Assembly: GCA_947846985.1 (NCBI GenBank)
Contig: CANTUZ010000010.1
Location: 22,739,095-22,803,094 of the forward strand
Length of the DNA stretch: 64,000 nt
Origin: Fratercula arctica
Lineage: Eukaryota; Chordata; Aves; Charadriiformes; Alcidae
Direction of reading: 5' to 3'
Both the position numbers and the translations under genes were made by a program. The notes below the pieces were generated by a model. That model was not told where the DNA came from. It worked only from the letters and a program-made list of their open reading frames with translations, and did no database searches. Below, one piece after another: positions 15,401 through 26,114 of the stretch; position 1 is the stretch's first letter; the number at the start of each line of letters is the position of its first letter.

Positions 15401-18400
15401 ATGGTCTCTGCTTGCTTGCTTGGTTGGGCCTCCTTTGCACTGCACGATCATCTCAGATAATTTTTAGACTCCTGAATGGCACCAGGGAAAAAGGAAGAAT
15501 GCACTTCATTTCCATCTGTGCTCAGAACATAGCATAGCATTAAGACAGGCAGTTCATTGTTTAACAAAATGTTGACTTTACCTGATGCTGCTTACTAGAT
15601 TTCACCGAAGATGCTAACTGTTCTGTCTGAAATCAGTTTATTTTTCAGCCAAATGGTTAATAGAACGTTACATCATTATCAGTCATGCTTTGACACTGAT
15701 GTGATAATGAAACCACAAGCACTCAGGTTGTCTCACGGATGCCAATTGTAAGCACATTGGGGACAGGTTGGCAGAACTTACTGAAGCCATTATTCAAGGA
15801 ACCTTGGTCTGTCTCAGCTTGTTTTATGCAGATAAACATTTTATATTTCAAAGCTGCTGCTGAGTCAGTTTCCTGGACAATGCAACAGCCCTGGCCCAGG
15901 GGATCAAGTTGGGCCTACTCCTTGCCCACCTGCTTGGAAGCCGTTGAGCTCTGCAGTTGGTGTCACTAGAATGAGAGTCTATATCTACTGCCTGCCTTTA
16001 TCTAGGAGTTTGCCAGCTTGTGAGTAATTAGGCCTGGATGGTCCTTGCTTGGTTCCTTCTCTGAGGTTATATTCTTTCAGTGTGCATTCCCTATGGTAGA
16101 TATGTTTTGCAAGATGGACAATTACAAGTTACGAGGTTTTGTGCCAGGTGAGCTTGGAACCCAGGACTTGTCCCTGGACAGTTTCTTTCTGCAGTAAAGC
16201 AGCAGATTCACTTTCTACCACTGTCTACAGTTAGAGGTAATTTCTGAAATAAATAAGCAAAGCTCCAGACACTTGGTAATGGCACTGTAACAGACAGTTG
16301 TGTCTGGGTGAGCAGTACAGGTGCCCTTTCAGACTGGCTGTGTCTGAGCTTCCTGCCTGGGCCAGGTTTGGAAGCTCCCTGCTGGAGCGCCAGGAGCACC
16401 ATGGACAGGGGCCACTCGGCAGCCCAAGGTCCTGGCCAGGCAGGAAGCAGAGCAAGCTCTTCTTGCAAATGGCTTCAATATGGTCAGCTCGGAAATTCTT
16501 TGGATCCTGTCCAGGCCTTAATTCTTGAATGTCTTTTCTATCCGCTGCACTTCAAACAAGCTGGGACTTTTTGGTCAGGATTTTAGTAAATGTAGGACTC
16601 AAGATGTTCTTCTTTGTTTCTGACACTTTTTGACATTTTTCTCTGAAAATGCTCATCTCCTTATTGTTTTCAGCTGAGAGTTTTCAAGTGCAGAACCTGC
16701 ATCCATTGAGTGAGTGAGTTGTATACTTCTCCTGTAATTTATTCTTGGGCAACCTCAGTGTCCTACCTAAGACACTATGCTTGATAACCTGTTTTCTTTC
16801 CAGTAATGGAAGAAAATAAATGGGAGATACTAAAGATGTATTAATTGTGTAAAATCTGCTTTATTATTGTCAAGTATAAATACTACTTAGCTTTTCCTTA
16901 TTTACCACCGAAGCTTCATATTTTAGTGGCTCATGATGTAAATCTTTAATAACCTCTCCTCAGAAGATTTACAGAGCAGTCTGGACAGTCCTGCTTGTTC
17001 ACCACCTGTTTGGTGTACCTTTCTGCGAAGCGTGAAGACTTGCTCCATCCAATCCTCTGGCAACATTTTCCACGTATATCTGGCCTAGGCTTGTAATGAT
17101 ATGCAAGTCAGTAATAGAGGAATAACTCACTGACTTCTGTCAGATGTTGCCTTAATCTGGTGTGACTGACAGTGCTAGGTTTGCGTTGAGCTAATGTAGT
17201 GCGGCTCCTCATCTCATGAAGCCTAGTGGTTCTTGCTTTTCAGCTGCTTACAGTAGATTTCTGTAGATATAACATATGTGAACAGCCTTTATTTATCCTG
17301 GAGTAACTGCTTCTTAAACAAGTCAGCGTGTGGCTCTTAGACCTGGTCGTCCATCCATTTTTTTGGATTAAGCTGCTGCCATGGACTTTGCGTCCTGATG
17401 GAGTGAAAGAGCAATATAGCTTCTTTTCTCAGGAGGCACCAGGGCGTACGTAGAGCCTCAGGCAACAGTGCTTTTAAATGGTAGTATTTTCATATGTTTA
17501 CATAGAGAAGGTCACCGGGTCAATCTTCAGAACTACAGTTATTGCATTACAGACAACTGTTCTGTATTTAATTATCAATATCAAAATGTTAACAAACTGG
17601 CTATTGCTAATTCATTTTGTGTTGAAGAGTTACCAGAAGAGAACGTCTTGCTAAACACTTTAAATTTTCCTGTTTTAGAAGATAAAAATACGTTGCCTTC
17701 AAGGAATAGCAAAAGTAGAGCTACATACATATACTGGAAAAAAGATGACTCATGGTAAAATTTTAGGGAGGCTGTTCCTTTGGAAAGAGCTGGAACATTG
17801 GCTTGACTTTGCTGCGTTGTACATATACCTAATCTCTGTATGTAAGTAGGGCCATTGTGCTTCTAAATTCTGTACCTGTGCATACCAGTGTCTTTGTGCA
17901 TACTTGTGTCTTTGACAGTCTGTGTTTTTAATTACCTGGTTGGTGGATAGTGGAGAAAATTGAACCCAAAATTGGTAGCATTCTGACATGGCTTTGCCAT
18001 TCTCGTTTTGGGTTTCTTTTTTGGATGGGATTAAAAATTTTGCACCCAGCAGCTGTGGTTTTGTATGCAGCTGCCTAACTGCTAGATATTAACTCCCAAG
18101 GATGGCATACTCTGCAAAAGTTTAAGAGAAGCAGACAAAATTTTTTGTGATGAAGTACCATGAAGATTTTCATTTCATTCCTTTGCAATGTATTGAGTAT
18201 AATGGTTAGAAGAAAATAGTAAAAAAATCTGTAATGGTTCTGTTCTCTCAATTGATGCAAGAGAATATACTTACTAATGTTTATTAGGAAGTTTCTCAGG
18301 AAATAAATACTTCCATTTGATAAAATAGATGTATATTGACTAGGGCTTCATAACTAGGAGTATGATTCTACAGGAACAATTACTAAGGACTAATATATGG

Positions 18401-21400
18401 AGTGGGTTGATTATCTTCTTTTGTCATCTTATACTTGGGGTTTTTTTAATTATTTATTTCTTGCTTACAGGTGGCAGTGTGCTGTATTTGTTTCTTTGTC
18501 ATTCTTCCATTGAACCTCGTTGGTACGATTCTTGGACGCAATCTGTCAGGACAGCCTAATTTTCCATGTCGTGTCAATGCAGTGCCTCGTCCCATACCAG
18601 AGAAAAAATGGTAAAGACAAGCATCATGTTAACTAGATCTATTCAGTACATTTAAAATGACTTTTCAGATGTGATCATTAAAAATTTTTCTAGAGTAACT
18701 TTTTTTATTTCAATTGAGTTATGGCAGAAGAACATCTCTACTGACATTTCCTTAATATGTTTTTTTCTGTTGAATAAAAACACCTAGTGCAGTTAATGGT
18801 TAATAGTTGTAGCAAATTTTAGAGTCCTAGATCATTGGATTCACATTTGGCCTGAAATGCTCTTCAGTCTCTTATGTAAAAAGGATGGTCCCAACCCAGT
18901 TCTTGCATGGGTATCTTGAAATGAAACCTTTCCTCTTAGTTAATGCCCTTCACAAATTTAGGATTGAATGTGCCTTGGAGGCAGAGCTGTTCTGTTTAAT
19001 GGTCTCCATGTAGAAGCTGAGACGTAATTGCAGGGTCATGGTGGGGAGAAGCTTGCAATGCTGTTCCCAATTCTGCACTTTTGTTGATGGCACAGAGCCT
19101 AAAGTACTCCAGGTATACAGTTTGAATTGCAAATAAGCCTCTATTATTTTTGAAGTGTATATAAAGGGGTGGGTGCCTAGTCTCAAAAGTAAACTTGGGT
19201 TTTTGGAAAATCATGAATGCAGTCGCTTTTTCCTATTCATTTAATTCTGAGATGGAAGCAGCAAGCTATGGAAATGAAAAAAATTCTCAGAGGATTTTTT
19301 TAATAGATTTTTCTTGCTTTCCCTGTTCAGAGGAATGGAACAGACAAAGTGAAGGAGGCACTGAAACATGTACACCTGCAATATCCAGGAAGTGCAGCAC
19401 ACTTTGTCTCTTGTTAGTGCCAGGTTCTGCAGCTCAGATACTAGGATTTGATTTATATTGTGACCTCTGTCTTGGGAATCTGATGGATTTTTCTGGATCA
19501 GCATGGCAGATAAAAAGAAATAAGATACTTCTCTTGAAGATGATGAAACTGCACACCATCAACTTAGACAAGTCTCCCTATAAATAAAAGAAGCTGCAAA
19601 TTAAATCACTGGTTACTAGCTAGATTCAGCATGATTGCAAGTACTACACAGAGGTCACCTTTAGTAAGTGACAGTATCATCTACAGGTAGCTGAATACTC
19701 ATTTTTGGCCATAGGCCCGTGACTCAGTATAGCATTAAAAATAAACACTGATTCTTAATTTTATAACCATTACCCTGCAAAATTTTCTTTGTACTTTTTG
19801 CTGTATGTGAAGCCATTGACAGCTTTGAGTTTTCACTGCCTTCATTCAAGGCTAGTGGATGTTATGGGGCTTGATTGCTCAGACCCTTTTTGGGCAAGAG
19901 AGATTCTTTCTGTAGCCTTTAAGGCTGGTTAGATTCCTAACCTTATGCCAGTAGGTGATAGGCATGAGACTTATGTTTTGTTTCAGCTTTCCCCGAGAAT
20001 AACTCCTCTTTCTATCCATACACATGACATCTTTGGGGGAATCTTCTGTCTAATATGCTGGTACAAGATAGAAATGTTCTTGTTAGCATGCCTTTTAAAT
20101 AATTCTCTGTGCTATATTGATTGTCTGGTTATATGTCTTAATATGTTTGTAAATGAAAGATTAAAATTGTCCCTAAACTAATCTTAATATCTTCCAGGTT
20201 CATGGAACCAGCTGTTATTGTTTGCCTAGGTGGAATCCTCCCTTTTGGATCAATTTTTATTGAAATGTGAGTATGTCAGCTATTTGTCGATTTGATTAAG
20301 AAGTGTAATAATTTAAGTTCAACTACTGTGTCATCTTCATATTTTGTTTACTCTCTTCAGGTATTTCATTTTTACTTCATTCTGGGCTTACAAGATCTAC
20401 TATGTTTATGGCTTTATGATGTTGGTTCTGGTTATCCTCTGCATCGTGACAGTTTGTGTGACTATTGTCTGTACGTATTTCCTGCTAAATGCAGAGGATT
20501 ATAGGTGGTAAGTATTGCATTATTTGCATAATTAACCAGATTATAAGAGTTTTATAGAAAAGTGATGTTCTTCAGTCTAGCTGGGTCTTCTTAGTGTCCC
20601 GTGTCCAGATTTTATCTGTTGGGAATAAAAGCAGTTCTTGGATCCTTTCTGTACAGGAGCTTTCTGTGTGTATGGGCATCTGTGTGTGCATGTATGTATG
20701 TATAAAAAAAAAAAATATAAAAATGCCAAGGGACACAGGAATATGAAGAAGGATCATCACTTGGTCTCAGTGGTAGCTGTTGCCATAGTAACTTTTGTCA
20801 CTTATAGTAGACAACATGTAGATTTTGTTAAATAAGTCTGTAGAACCAGTACATTTTATTTTCAGGTTAAGGTTTTAATGCATTGTTGCATCTTCTTGGG
20901 AAGCCTTTTGGTTACATATATGATGTTCATGCATGTTTACTTTCAGGCAATGGACAAGCTTTCTTTCTGCGGCTTCAACTGCAATTTATGTTTACATGTA
21001 CTCCTTTTACTACTACTTTTTCAAGACAAAGTAAGTGATAGTTTTCTTGCTTGAATATCAGATTACTGTATTGCCAAATAAGTTTGTTGAGAAAAACTGG
21101 GGAAAATACCTAGCATAAATTCCTATCTTTCTTTTTCAGGATGTATGGCTTGTTTCAAACATCATTTTACTTTGGTTATATGGCAGTATTTAGCACAGCT
21201 TTGGGAATAATGTGTGGTAAGTTTCAAATATATTGTCAGTTTTCTATCAGAATTCTTCAGACTGTCACGTTTCTGATTTTAGCTCCTTTGTTTTGGTGTT
21301 GGAGTGTGTGTGTCTGCAAGATGTGCTCAAAAAAGCTGACAATCTTTAAAAAGAATCTTAGACTCCTCTGCTTATACTTGGTTCCTACCTAATATAGGAG

Positions 21401-24400
21401 ATTCCTGTGGATTGTGTCTTCTGATAGGAAGATAACTTATGTACTGTGCAGAGAATTTCACCCTCAGTGTAAGCTTGAAAGACTCAATATTTGTCAAGAA
21501 GTTCTGAAAAATAGTTTCAAATTAAGTTGAGTCCATGCTAGCATTTTGTTTTGGAGTTTTTACTGTTGCTCCAAGACAAGGAGCTAGGTACACCCATGGA
21601 GGCATCAAAGGTATTGCAATGCTGATGACACCACCATCTGTATCTTGTGGCATGTATACATGAGGGTGACCAGAACAGAAAGGACTGACGCTTCAGGCTA
21701 GCATTTGAGAAATAAATATTGGAATATTCTCAGGTAAAGAGAATGCAGAGTGCTCTTGTGTGCAGCTGTATTTCATTGCTTTTTAAGATAGTGTTTTGAC
21801 AGATGTTTAGGAAAAAAAACAGTTCTCAGTATGGAGGTTGTCTGATAAAGTCAAATATACTTGTTCACCTGTTAGCTTTATTTTTATCCTTTGCTGTATG
21901 ACTTTCAGAAAGTGTTACTTGGTTCTTTTGCACTTTCCTGTGATGTTATTTGCTTTTTGTGCGTGATCCTTATTTAATGCTTTCCTTCTTAGTAGTGGAT
22001 GAGTAGTCCTATAGATTCTAGTGGCAGGATTTCTTTGAGTTAGATATTTGAGATGCATGATATCTTACAGCAGCTTACTTTCTGTAAAGTATACGTTTCT
22101 TGATATCACAAGAGGAAGGGTAATTTCACAATGTTTATAAAAAGGGGAGGGAAATCATCTCTTTAACTGCTGAGTACCTGCTCCCCTTTTCTCTCGCACA
22201 ATCTAGTCTTGCTTCATCAGGTTCTTGGCACATTACAAGACTTCCCTGCTGTTCTGGTAGTTTTGCAGCCATTTCTTTTCTTTAATAGGCTTATACTTTC
22301 AGCTCTAATCTTTTCTTTTTAAAGTGCTCAGGCTGGTATTGATTAAAATGTCTATGATGCAGAAGCCAAGCTTGCCCACCAGTTTCTGTAATTAAAATGT
22401 TTTTTAAAACATGGAAAAGAAAGATTGTCAAATGCTTTCTTGTTATGGTAGGACACTACTTGGTGGAATATTAGAGTAAAATCCAAATGTACTCAAAATC
22501 AGAAAATACTGTAACACATTAAAGTTTATTTCCATAGCTCTATTGAGATTTCTTTTTGTCTTTTTAAGTATGTTGGAAGAGAAGCTGTGAGATTCCTTTT
22601 TCCTGAGAACTCCTGTTTTCAGCATGTGGAGGGAAGGAAACAAAAAAAAAATCCCCTGTCAAAAAGCATTTGTCTAGGGAACTTGCTGCCATTGAGGTCT
22701 AACAAAGGCATTTGTGTTAAGAGAATTGTGCAGTGTGCGTGCTACTGACTGTACGTCTCCTGTGAAAAGTGTGTAGAGCTGTGCTTTGGAGGCTCACACG
22801 AATGAGCGTGTTCAGTATCACACAGTTGGATATGAGATGAACGAGTTAGGATCCAATGCAGCCACAGGGAAACTCTCTGGAGCCCTGTGTCATCCAACTC
22901 TGGTTTTAGTGCCCCTGACAATGCCTAGTGAACTCAAATCCCACATGTAGTGGGATCCTTTGATCCACAAAGTCTGCTGCCCTCTGCAGAGCATCTAAGT
23001 TCTGGGACTGGACAGTAGGGAGCCCATGAGAACTTCCAAACCTTTTGAGCTCGTCGTGCTTCCCTCTTAGTGACAGAAAAGAATGAAACTTATTCTCCAG
23101 CTCAGTGGATGGCTTAGGAGCTAGGTAGCATAGAAGAGCCTCTTGCAATACCAGATAAATAATATAAGTATGATTGAAGGGCTTTTTAAAAAAAAAAAAA
23201 AATTAAAAATTTGTGCTTACAAGTCACAATTAAAGTAAGTGTTAATTGGTTTGAAGTTAGAGATGGGAATTAATCTTTTTCTGTTTTGTGGTTGCTCTTC
23301 CTCACTATTTGGATTTTTCTGTTTATTTAAAAGCTGCTTGTTCTGCTGAAATATGCTTGCAGTCTATTTCTGCTAAACCTATATAGGCCATAACCAAGTT
23401 AAACACCTTATCATATGGTATTTATAATAAATAAATAAAATCATTCCCTTTACTATGGATTTTTTATTCAAGTGATCCAACTGTCCTGCATTTGTTTCAG
23501 GAGGACATTCTTTAGCTGTCATTGTCTAGGGTTTCCCCCGCCCCATGTTTTATTCAGTGGCTGTGAAGTAGCCTTGAGGCTTAACCCCTGCCGTGGGTAT
23601 TGGCCATTAGTGGCCTTCATGGGTAAGGCTCCTGTGATTCAGAACAGGTTATGATTTGTTTATGGGGTTGAGAGCTTGTGGTCTCATGTGACTGCTACTC
23701 TCAACTCCTCCCCCTCACTTGCATCTCATGCACACATTCTCTAGATCCCAAATGAAATACAGTTGGCGCTTTGTTCTCCCAAATCTCTGTGATATGTGGC
23801 ATCACATCACTAGAGAAACCCTCAAAGAACAAGTTCTGGAATGTATCTGAGTTCAGCAACTAAAATGGGCATTGGATCTGTTGGCAGTGTTTGCTTTAAC
23901 AGGCAAAACATGATAAGTCTTAAAACAGGAGTCCAGTGCTGTTATTTTGTCCATTTACTGCATAAGGCAGAAGATGAGTTTCTTAACAGGCTGCAGAAGA
24001 ATCTGCGTGCTCCTGTATGACTCCAGGCTCACCTCAGCTCCTCTGCACAACCCGTGCTTGGGACTGTCAGAACGCTGTACTGGTCCCTCCTTGAACTGCC
24101 AGGCCTCTGCTGTGTCCTCAGCACACTTCACACTTGCAAGCAGCAACCTGATCTTGCCTGTGCCATATTTGTTTTAGTCGAACTCTGCTTTGTCCAAGTT
24201 AGCAATACAAATCCCTCATTTGCTGGCCAGTAGAATGGTTGTCATGATATTTATACAGCTTGAAAATGCTGTGCAACACAGAGGCTGACTCCACAGGCTC
24301 TTTACTACTCTGGTGGCATTGGAATGATGCATCAGGTTTGCCTTGCGGAGATTTCCTGGTTAGACACCAATGTTGGGCTTTTAAGGGTCTGAAAACAAAA

Positions 24401-25838
24401 ATTCTGTGAGTTTTATGGCTGACCTCATGAATTATTTGAGCAGTCCCCAGGATTTAAAGAATTCATCAGGTTCTGAATAAATCTGTGGTCAGCAATGCTA
24501 GCTGCAGGTGTGTATGGCCTTAATTTCTAAAGGCAAAAAAACTTCATTTTCTTGAAAAATGAAGTTTTGCCAGAAATTTTTTTAGCGTTGGTTAGGCTTC
24601 TGTATTTAACACATCTTATGCAAGTCTGGTGCATCCCAGATCACTGAAAATGTTGTTTCATGCTTTGTTCTGGGCTTTTACTTATTGCTTCAGGGAAGCA
24701 AAAATAGCTGTTTAGAGTCCATTCTTTACTGAGCATCCAAACGGTTGATGTTGAGTTCTCTTATCTGTACTGAGTTCTATGCACTCACTTCTCTATCCTT
24801 TTCTTCCCATATTTTATGATGCATTATTCTGGCAATCTGTCAACAGTTCTCTCTAATTCTTGCTTGATTTTTCAAATTCACTTCTAACCTGAGAGTTAGC
24901 CGAACTGACTTCTGCAAGGCTGATTTACTTTCATTTTGCTTGGAAGAGGTGAAGGAGAAGCACTGGGGTATTCCCTGCGGATATCCTAAGACAACAGTAT
25001 TCACTGAGCCTGGCAAACCTGAGGTTCTGGGTTTGACCAGGTAGGTTGCTGAATCTCTTTCTCAGCAGAAGGCCCAATCCAGTGCATTTCTTTCATTTTT
25101 CTAGGTGTTCTTAGTCCTGCAGTATTTTGGGTTTAGCATAAACTGTTGCCCCTATGAAAAACCCAGTGACCTGTTCTTTTATTACTGCTGTGACAATGCA
25201 CACTCTGCTCATGACTCTTACTAATTTGAAAACCACAGGTTGCAATTTCCTTTAACTACTAACTGCTACTAGTTTAATCTCTTTGTACAGACCTCCTTGG
25301 AGTTTAAGACTCCTGGGATGGGGATCTATTATTATTTGTGCCTTGTGGGAAGGAAAAAGCCATCTGCCAATAAAACACTCATCCAGAAGGCATGTAACTT
25401 ATAATAAAAACCCTCCCTCCCATCCACCTTCCCTGCAGAGTGGGTGATTGTATGTTTTTTACCCTCTGTTCAGAAAAAGGGACCCAGTTATTGGCAGCAG
25501 TAGGGGGGCTGCTATATTTATCGAGGCCAAGTGAGCATGGCCTCTTGGTAAGATGGCTTAATGGATTTAGATTGCTAGACTAGGGGACTTCTTGCCAGAC
25601 GTTCACTGGGAGCATGGATAATTAGAGTTTGAGAACAAGTATTGCAGGTAATTTTCTGTGTGCAGAGTGCATGCTTTATGTGACTCTCTGTTTAAGTGTG
25701 TGTTTTTTATGTAGCTGCCTTATTTTGATCAGCTCTCCAACATATTCAATATTTTCTGTTTATTTTGCAGGAGCTATTGGTTACATGGGAACAAGTGCCT
25801 TTGTTCGTAAAATCTACACTAATGTGAAAATTGACTAA
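291..25838 (+). CDS. TM9SF3: TM9SF3, transmembrane 9 superfamily member 3 (partial, 12 exons)
   Basis: This is the 3' part of a gene for an EMP70/nonaspanin membrane protein of the Golgi and endosomes. Known family roles are in membrane-protein sorting and Golgi organisation. Joining 291-451, 3215-3292, 4225-4356, 4876-5042, 7738-7832, 9754-9884, 18471-18610, 20198-20266, 20361-20507, 20947-21030, 21140-21216 and 25771-25838 gives 1,349 nt with no stop before TAA at 25836. Every intron is GT-AG and every split codon rejoins correctly. The product is 449 residues. The human protein, as I remember it, has 589, so about 140 N-terminal residues (signal peptide and most of the luminal domain) lie upstream of the window. 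Nine hydrophobic segments follow the luminal end. The C-terminus is Lys-Ile-Asp, the KXD/E COPI-binding and Golgi-retention motif of the family. The sequence is almost identical to the human protein as I recall it. The identification is near certain. Confidence 0.98.
452..3214 (+). other. TM9SF3: TM9SF3 intron (2.8 kb)
   Basis: AT-rich intron. It contains a 14-base A run at 2,758-2,771 and a short patch with higher GC around 2,450-2,620. Small open frames here (for example 2,016-2,228 and 2,453-2,791) look random. No repeat family was recognised. Confidence 0.85.
3215..3292 (+). CDS. TM9SF3: TM9SF3 exon B (residues about 195-220)
   Basis: This 78-nt exon is in phase 0 at both ends. The acceptor is CTTTAG at 3209-3214 and the donor is GTATGT at 3293. 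It encodes [20 protein letters not shown] followed by SFFQHR, the charged membrane-proximal part of the luminal domain just before the first membrane segment. The open frame runs past the donor into the intron, but that part is not conserved protein. Confidence 0.97.
3293..4224 (+). other. TM9SF3: TM9SF3 intron (0.9 kb)
   Basis: An ordinary intron; I see nothing in it beyond the splice sites. Confidence 0.85.
4225..4356 (+). CDS. TM9SF3: TM9SF3 exon C: first membrane segment (residues about 221-264)
   Basis: This exon has 44 complete codons. The acceptor is TTTGTAG at 4218-4224 and the donor is GTAAGA at 4357. It starts Ile-His-Trp and contains a hydrophobic stretch ([14 protein letters not shown]), which is TM1. 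TM1 is followed by a basic and acidic cytosolic loop ([19 protein letters not shown]). Confidence 0.97.
4357..4875 (+). other. TM9SF3: TM9SF3 intron (0.5 kb)
   Basis: A short intron ending in TTTTTTGTTGTTATTCCTAG. Nothing else was recognised. Confidence 0.85.
4876..5042 (+). CDS. TM9SF3: TM9SF3 exon D: cytosolic loop and second membrane segment
   Basis: This exon encodes residues about 265-319 plus two bases of codon 320. The acceptor is CCTAG at 4871-4875 and the donor is GTAAGT at 5043. The loop contains [16 protein letters not shown], the strongly conserved WK-VHGDVFR signature of the EMP70 family. The second membrane segment follows ([20 protein letters not shown]). Confidence 0.97.
5043..7737 (+). 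other. TM9SF3: TM9SF3 intron (2.7 kb)
   Basis: AT-rich intron with T runs near 5,775 and 6,700. A decoy exon-like piece (5,311-5,348, bounded by TTTTGCAG and GTACAT) is not part of the conserved protein. Confidence 0.85.
7738..7832 (+). CDS. TM9SF3: TM9SF3 exon E: third membrane segment (residues about 320-352)
   Basis: The acceptor is CTTGTAG at 7731-7737 and the donor is GTAAAT at 7833. The first G completes Glu320 and the final G starts Gly352. It encodes [20 protein letters not shown] and then [11 protein letters not shown]. The small-residue and aromatic pattern SPVNGYFGG is typical of the nonaspanin membrane core. Confidence 0.97.
7833..9753 (+). other. TM9SF3: TM9SF3 intron (1.9 kb)
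   Basis: AT-rich with a G run at about 8,254. The frames at 8,473-8,769 and 9,195-9,542 show no family resemblance. No repeat was recognised. Confidence 0.85.
9754..9884 (+). CDS. TM9SF3: TM9SF3 exon F: fourth membrane segment (residues about 352-395)
   Basis: The acceptor is CTTACAG at 9747-9753 and the donor is GTGAGT at 9885. It encodes [20 protein letters not shown] and continues through the Ile-Ala-Ile-Tyr-Tyr-His segment to Pro-Phe-Gly-Thr-Met. The family motif Arg-Arg-Trp (GxxW type) lies before the fourth membrane span. The exon ends on a complete codon. Confidence 0.97.
9885..18470 (+). other. TM9SF3: TM9SF3 large intron (8.6 kb)
   Basis: Mostly AT-rich unique sequence. A GC-richer stretch at about 15,240-16,470 has overlapping open frames on both strands (up to 92 codons), but none has recognisable protein content. 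A perfect 10-bp hairpin sits at 15,072-15,094. No CR1 or LTR element was recognised. Confidence 0.8.
18471..18610 (+). CDS. TM9SF3: TM9SF3 exon G: fifth membrane segment and luminal loop
   Basis: This exon encodes residues about 396-441 plus two bases of Trp442. The acceptor is GCTTACAG at 18463-18470 and the donor is GTAAAG at 18611. The membrane span [20 protein letters not shown] is followed by a loop with the conserved Pro-Cys-Arg-Val-Asn and Pro-Arg-Pro-Ile-Pro-Glu motifs of TM9SF proteins. It follows the largest intron in the window's part of the gene (8.6 kb). Confidence 0.97.
18611..20197 (+). other. TM9SF3: TM9SF3 intron (1.6 kb)
   Basis: AT-rich. A 130-codon plus-strand frame at 19,195-19,587 has no recognised domain and no conserved start context, so I treat it as chance. 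No repeat was recognised. Confidence 0.8.
20198..20266 (+). CDS. TM9SF3: TM9SF3 exon H (residues about 442-465)
   Basis: This is a small 69-nt exon. The acceptor is CTTCCAG at 20191-20197 and the donor is GTGAGT at 20267. It encodes [20 protein letters not shown] plus Ile-Glu, and the Met codon is split with the next exon. The Gly-Gly-Ile-Leu-Pro-Phe-Gly-Ser core is a hallmark of the nonaspanin sixth membrane segment. Confidence 0.97.
20361..20507 (+). CDS. TM9SF3: TM9SF3 exon I: sixth and seventh membrane segments
   Basis: This exon encodes residues about 465-514. The acceptor is CTCTTCAG at 20353-20360 and the donor is GTAAGT at 20508. It encodes [20 protein letters not shown], then a very hydrophobic span rich in Val, Ile, Leu and Cys, and ends Leu-Leu-Asn-Ala-Glu-Asp-Tyr-Arg-Trp. 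The Ala-Glu-Asp-Tyr-x-Trp motif is conserved across TM9SF proteins. Confidence 0.97.
20508..20946 (+). other. TM9SF3: TM9SF3 intron (0.44 kb)
   Basis: It contains a TGTATG-type stretch followed by a 12-base A run and TATAAAA near 20,690-20,722. Otherwise nothing was seen. Confidence 0.8.
20947..21030 (+). CDS. TM9SF3: TM9SF3 exon J: eighth membrane segment (residues about 514-542)
   Basis: The acceptor is TTTCAG at 20941-20946 and the donor is GTAAGT at 21031. It encodes Gln-Trp-Thr-Ser-Phe and then a span with Ser-Ala-Ala-Ser-Thr-Ala and the aromatic run [13 protein letters not shown]. Split codons join to exons I and K in frame. Confidence 0.97.
21140..21216 (+). CDS. TM9SF3: TM9SF3 exon K: start of ninth membrane segment
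   Basis: This exon encodes residues about 543-567 plus one base of Gly568. The acceptor is TTTTTCAG at 21132-21139 and the donor is GTAAGT at 21217. It encodes [20 protein letters not shown] and then Leu-Gly-Ile-Met-Cys. The Gln-Thr-Ser-Phe-Tyr-Phe-Gly-Tyr stretch is a conserved family motif. Confidence 0.97.
21217..25770 (+). other. TM9SF3: TM9SF3 last intron (4.6 kb)
   Basis: AT-rich with a 15-base A run near 23,190. It holds a long imperfect hairpin at 24,522-24,578, listed separately. Open frames (for example 22,906-23,148 minus and 23,947-24,177 plus) look random. Confidence 0.8.
24522..24578. repeat. Imperfect hairpin (57 nt) in TM9SF3 last intron
   Basis: The left arm is AATTTCT, GGCAAAA and CTTCATTTT. 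The right arm is AAAATGAAG, TTTTGCC and AGAAATT. They pair over 23 bp around a 5-base loop, with two 3-base A bulges on the left arm only. It could be a short palindrome or a small hairpin RNA. No function is shown. Confidence 0.6.
25771..25838 (+). CDS. TM9SF3: TM9SF3 final coding exon (residues about 569-589 and stop)
   Basis: The acceptor is TTTTGCAG at 25763-25770. The exon encodes [16 protein letters not shown] and ends Asn-Val-Lys-Ile-Asp with TAA at 25836-25838. The last three residues fit the KXD/E motif, which in EMP70 proteins binds COPI and holds the protein in the Golgi. The same exon continues into the 3'UTR. Confidence 0.98.
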
Positions 25839-26085
25839 GGAAATAAGAAAATTGAACTATGGATCAGTTCCTCTTTTCATGGGGATGAACTTGCACAACA
25901 AAAAGCGCGAGAAGAGATTTGGGTTTTAACACTGGGCACTATATGGATCTCCATTTTGTGGATGGCTTAAAGTAACATCTATTTCATTGATCCTAGGTTC
26001 TTACTGACTGCTTTCTCCAACTGTTCACAGCAAATGCTTGGATTATATGCAGTAGGCATTACTACAGTACGTGGCTAATCTTCCC

Positions 26086-26114
26086 AAAAAAACAAAAAAC
26101 AAAAAACAAAAAAC
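26086..26114. repeat. CAAAAAA simple repeat in the 3'UTR
   Basis: A runs separated by single C bases at 7-base spacing, four units. It could be an old poly-A tail or a slippage product. Confidence 0.8.

Noticed and set aside
19195..19587. 130-codon frame inside a TM9SF3 intron
   Set aside because: No domain, no splice support and ordinary intronic composition.
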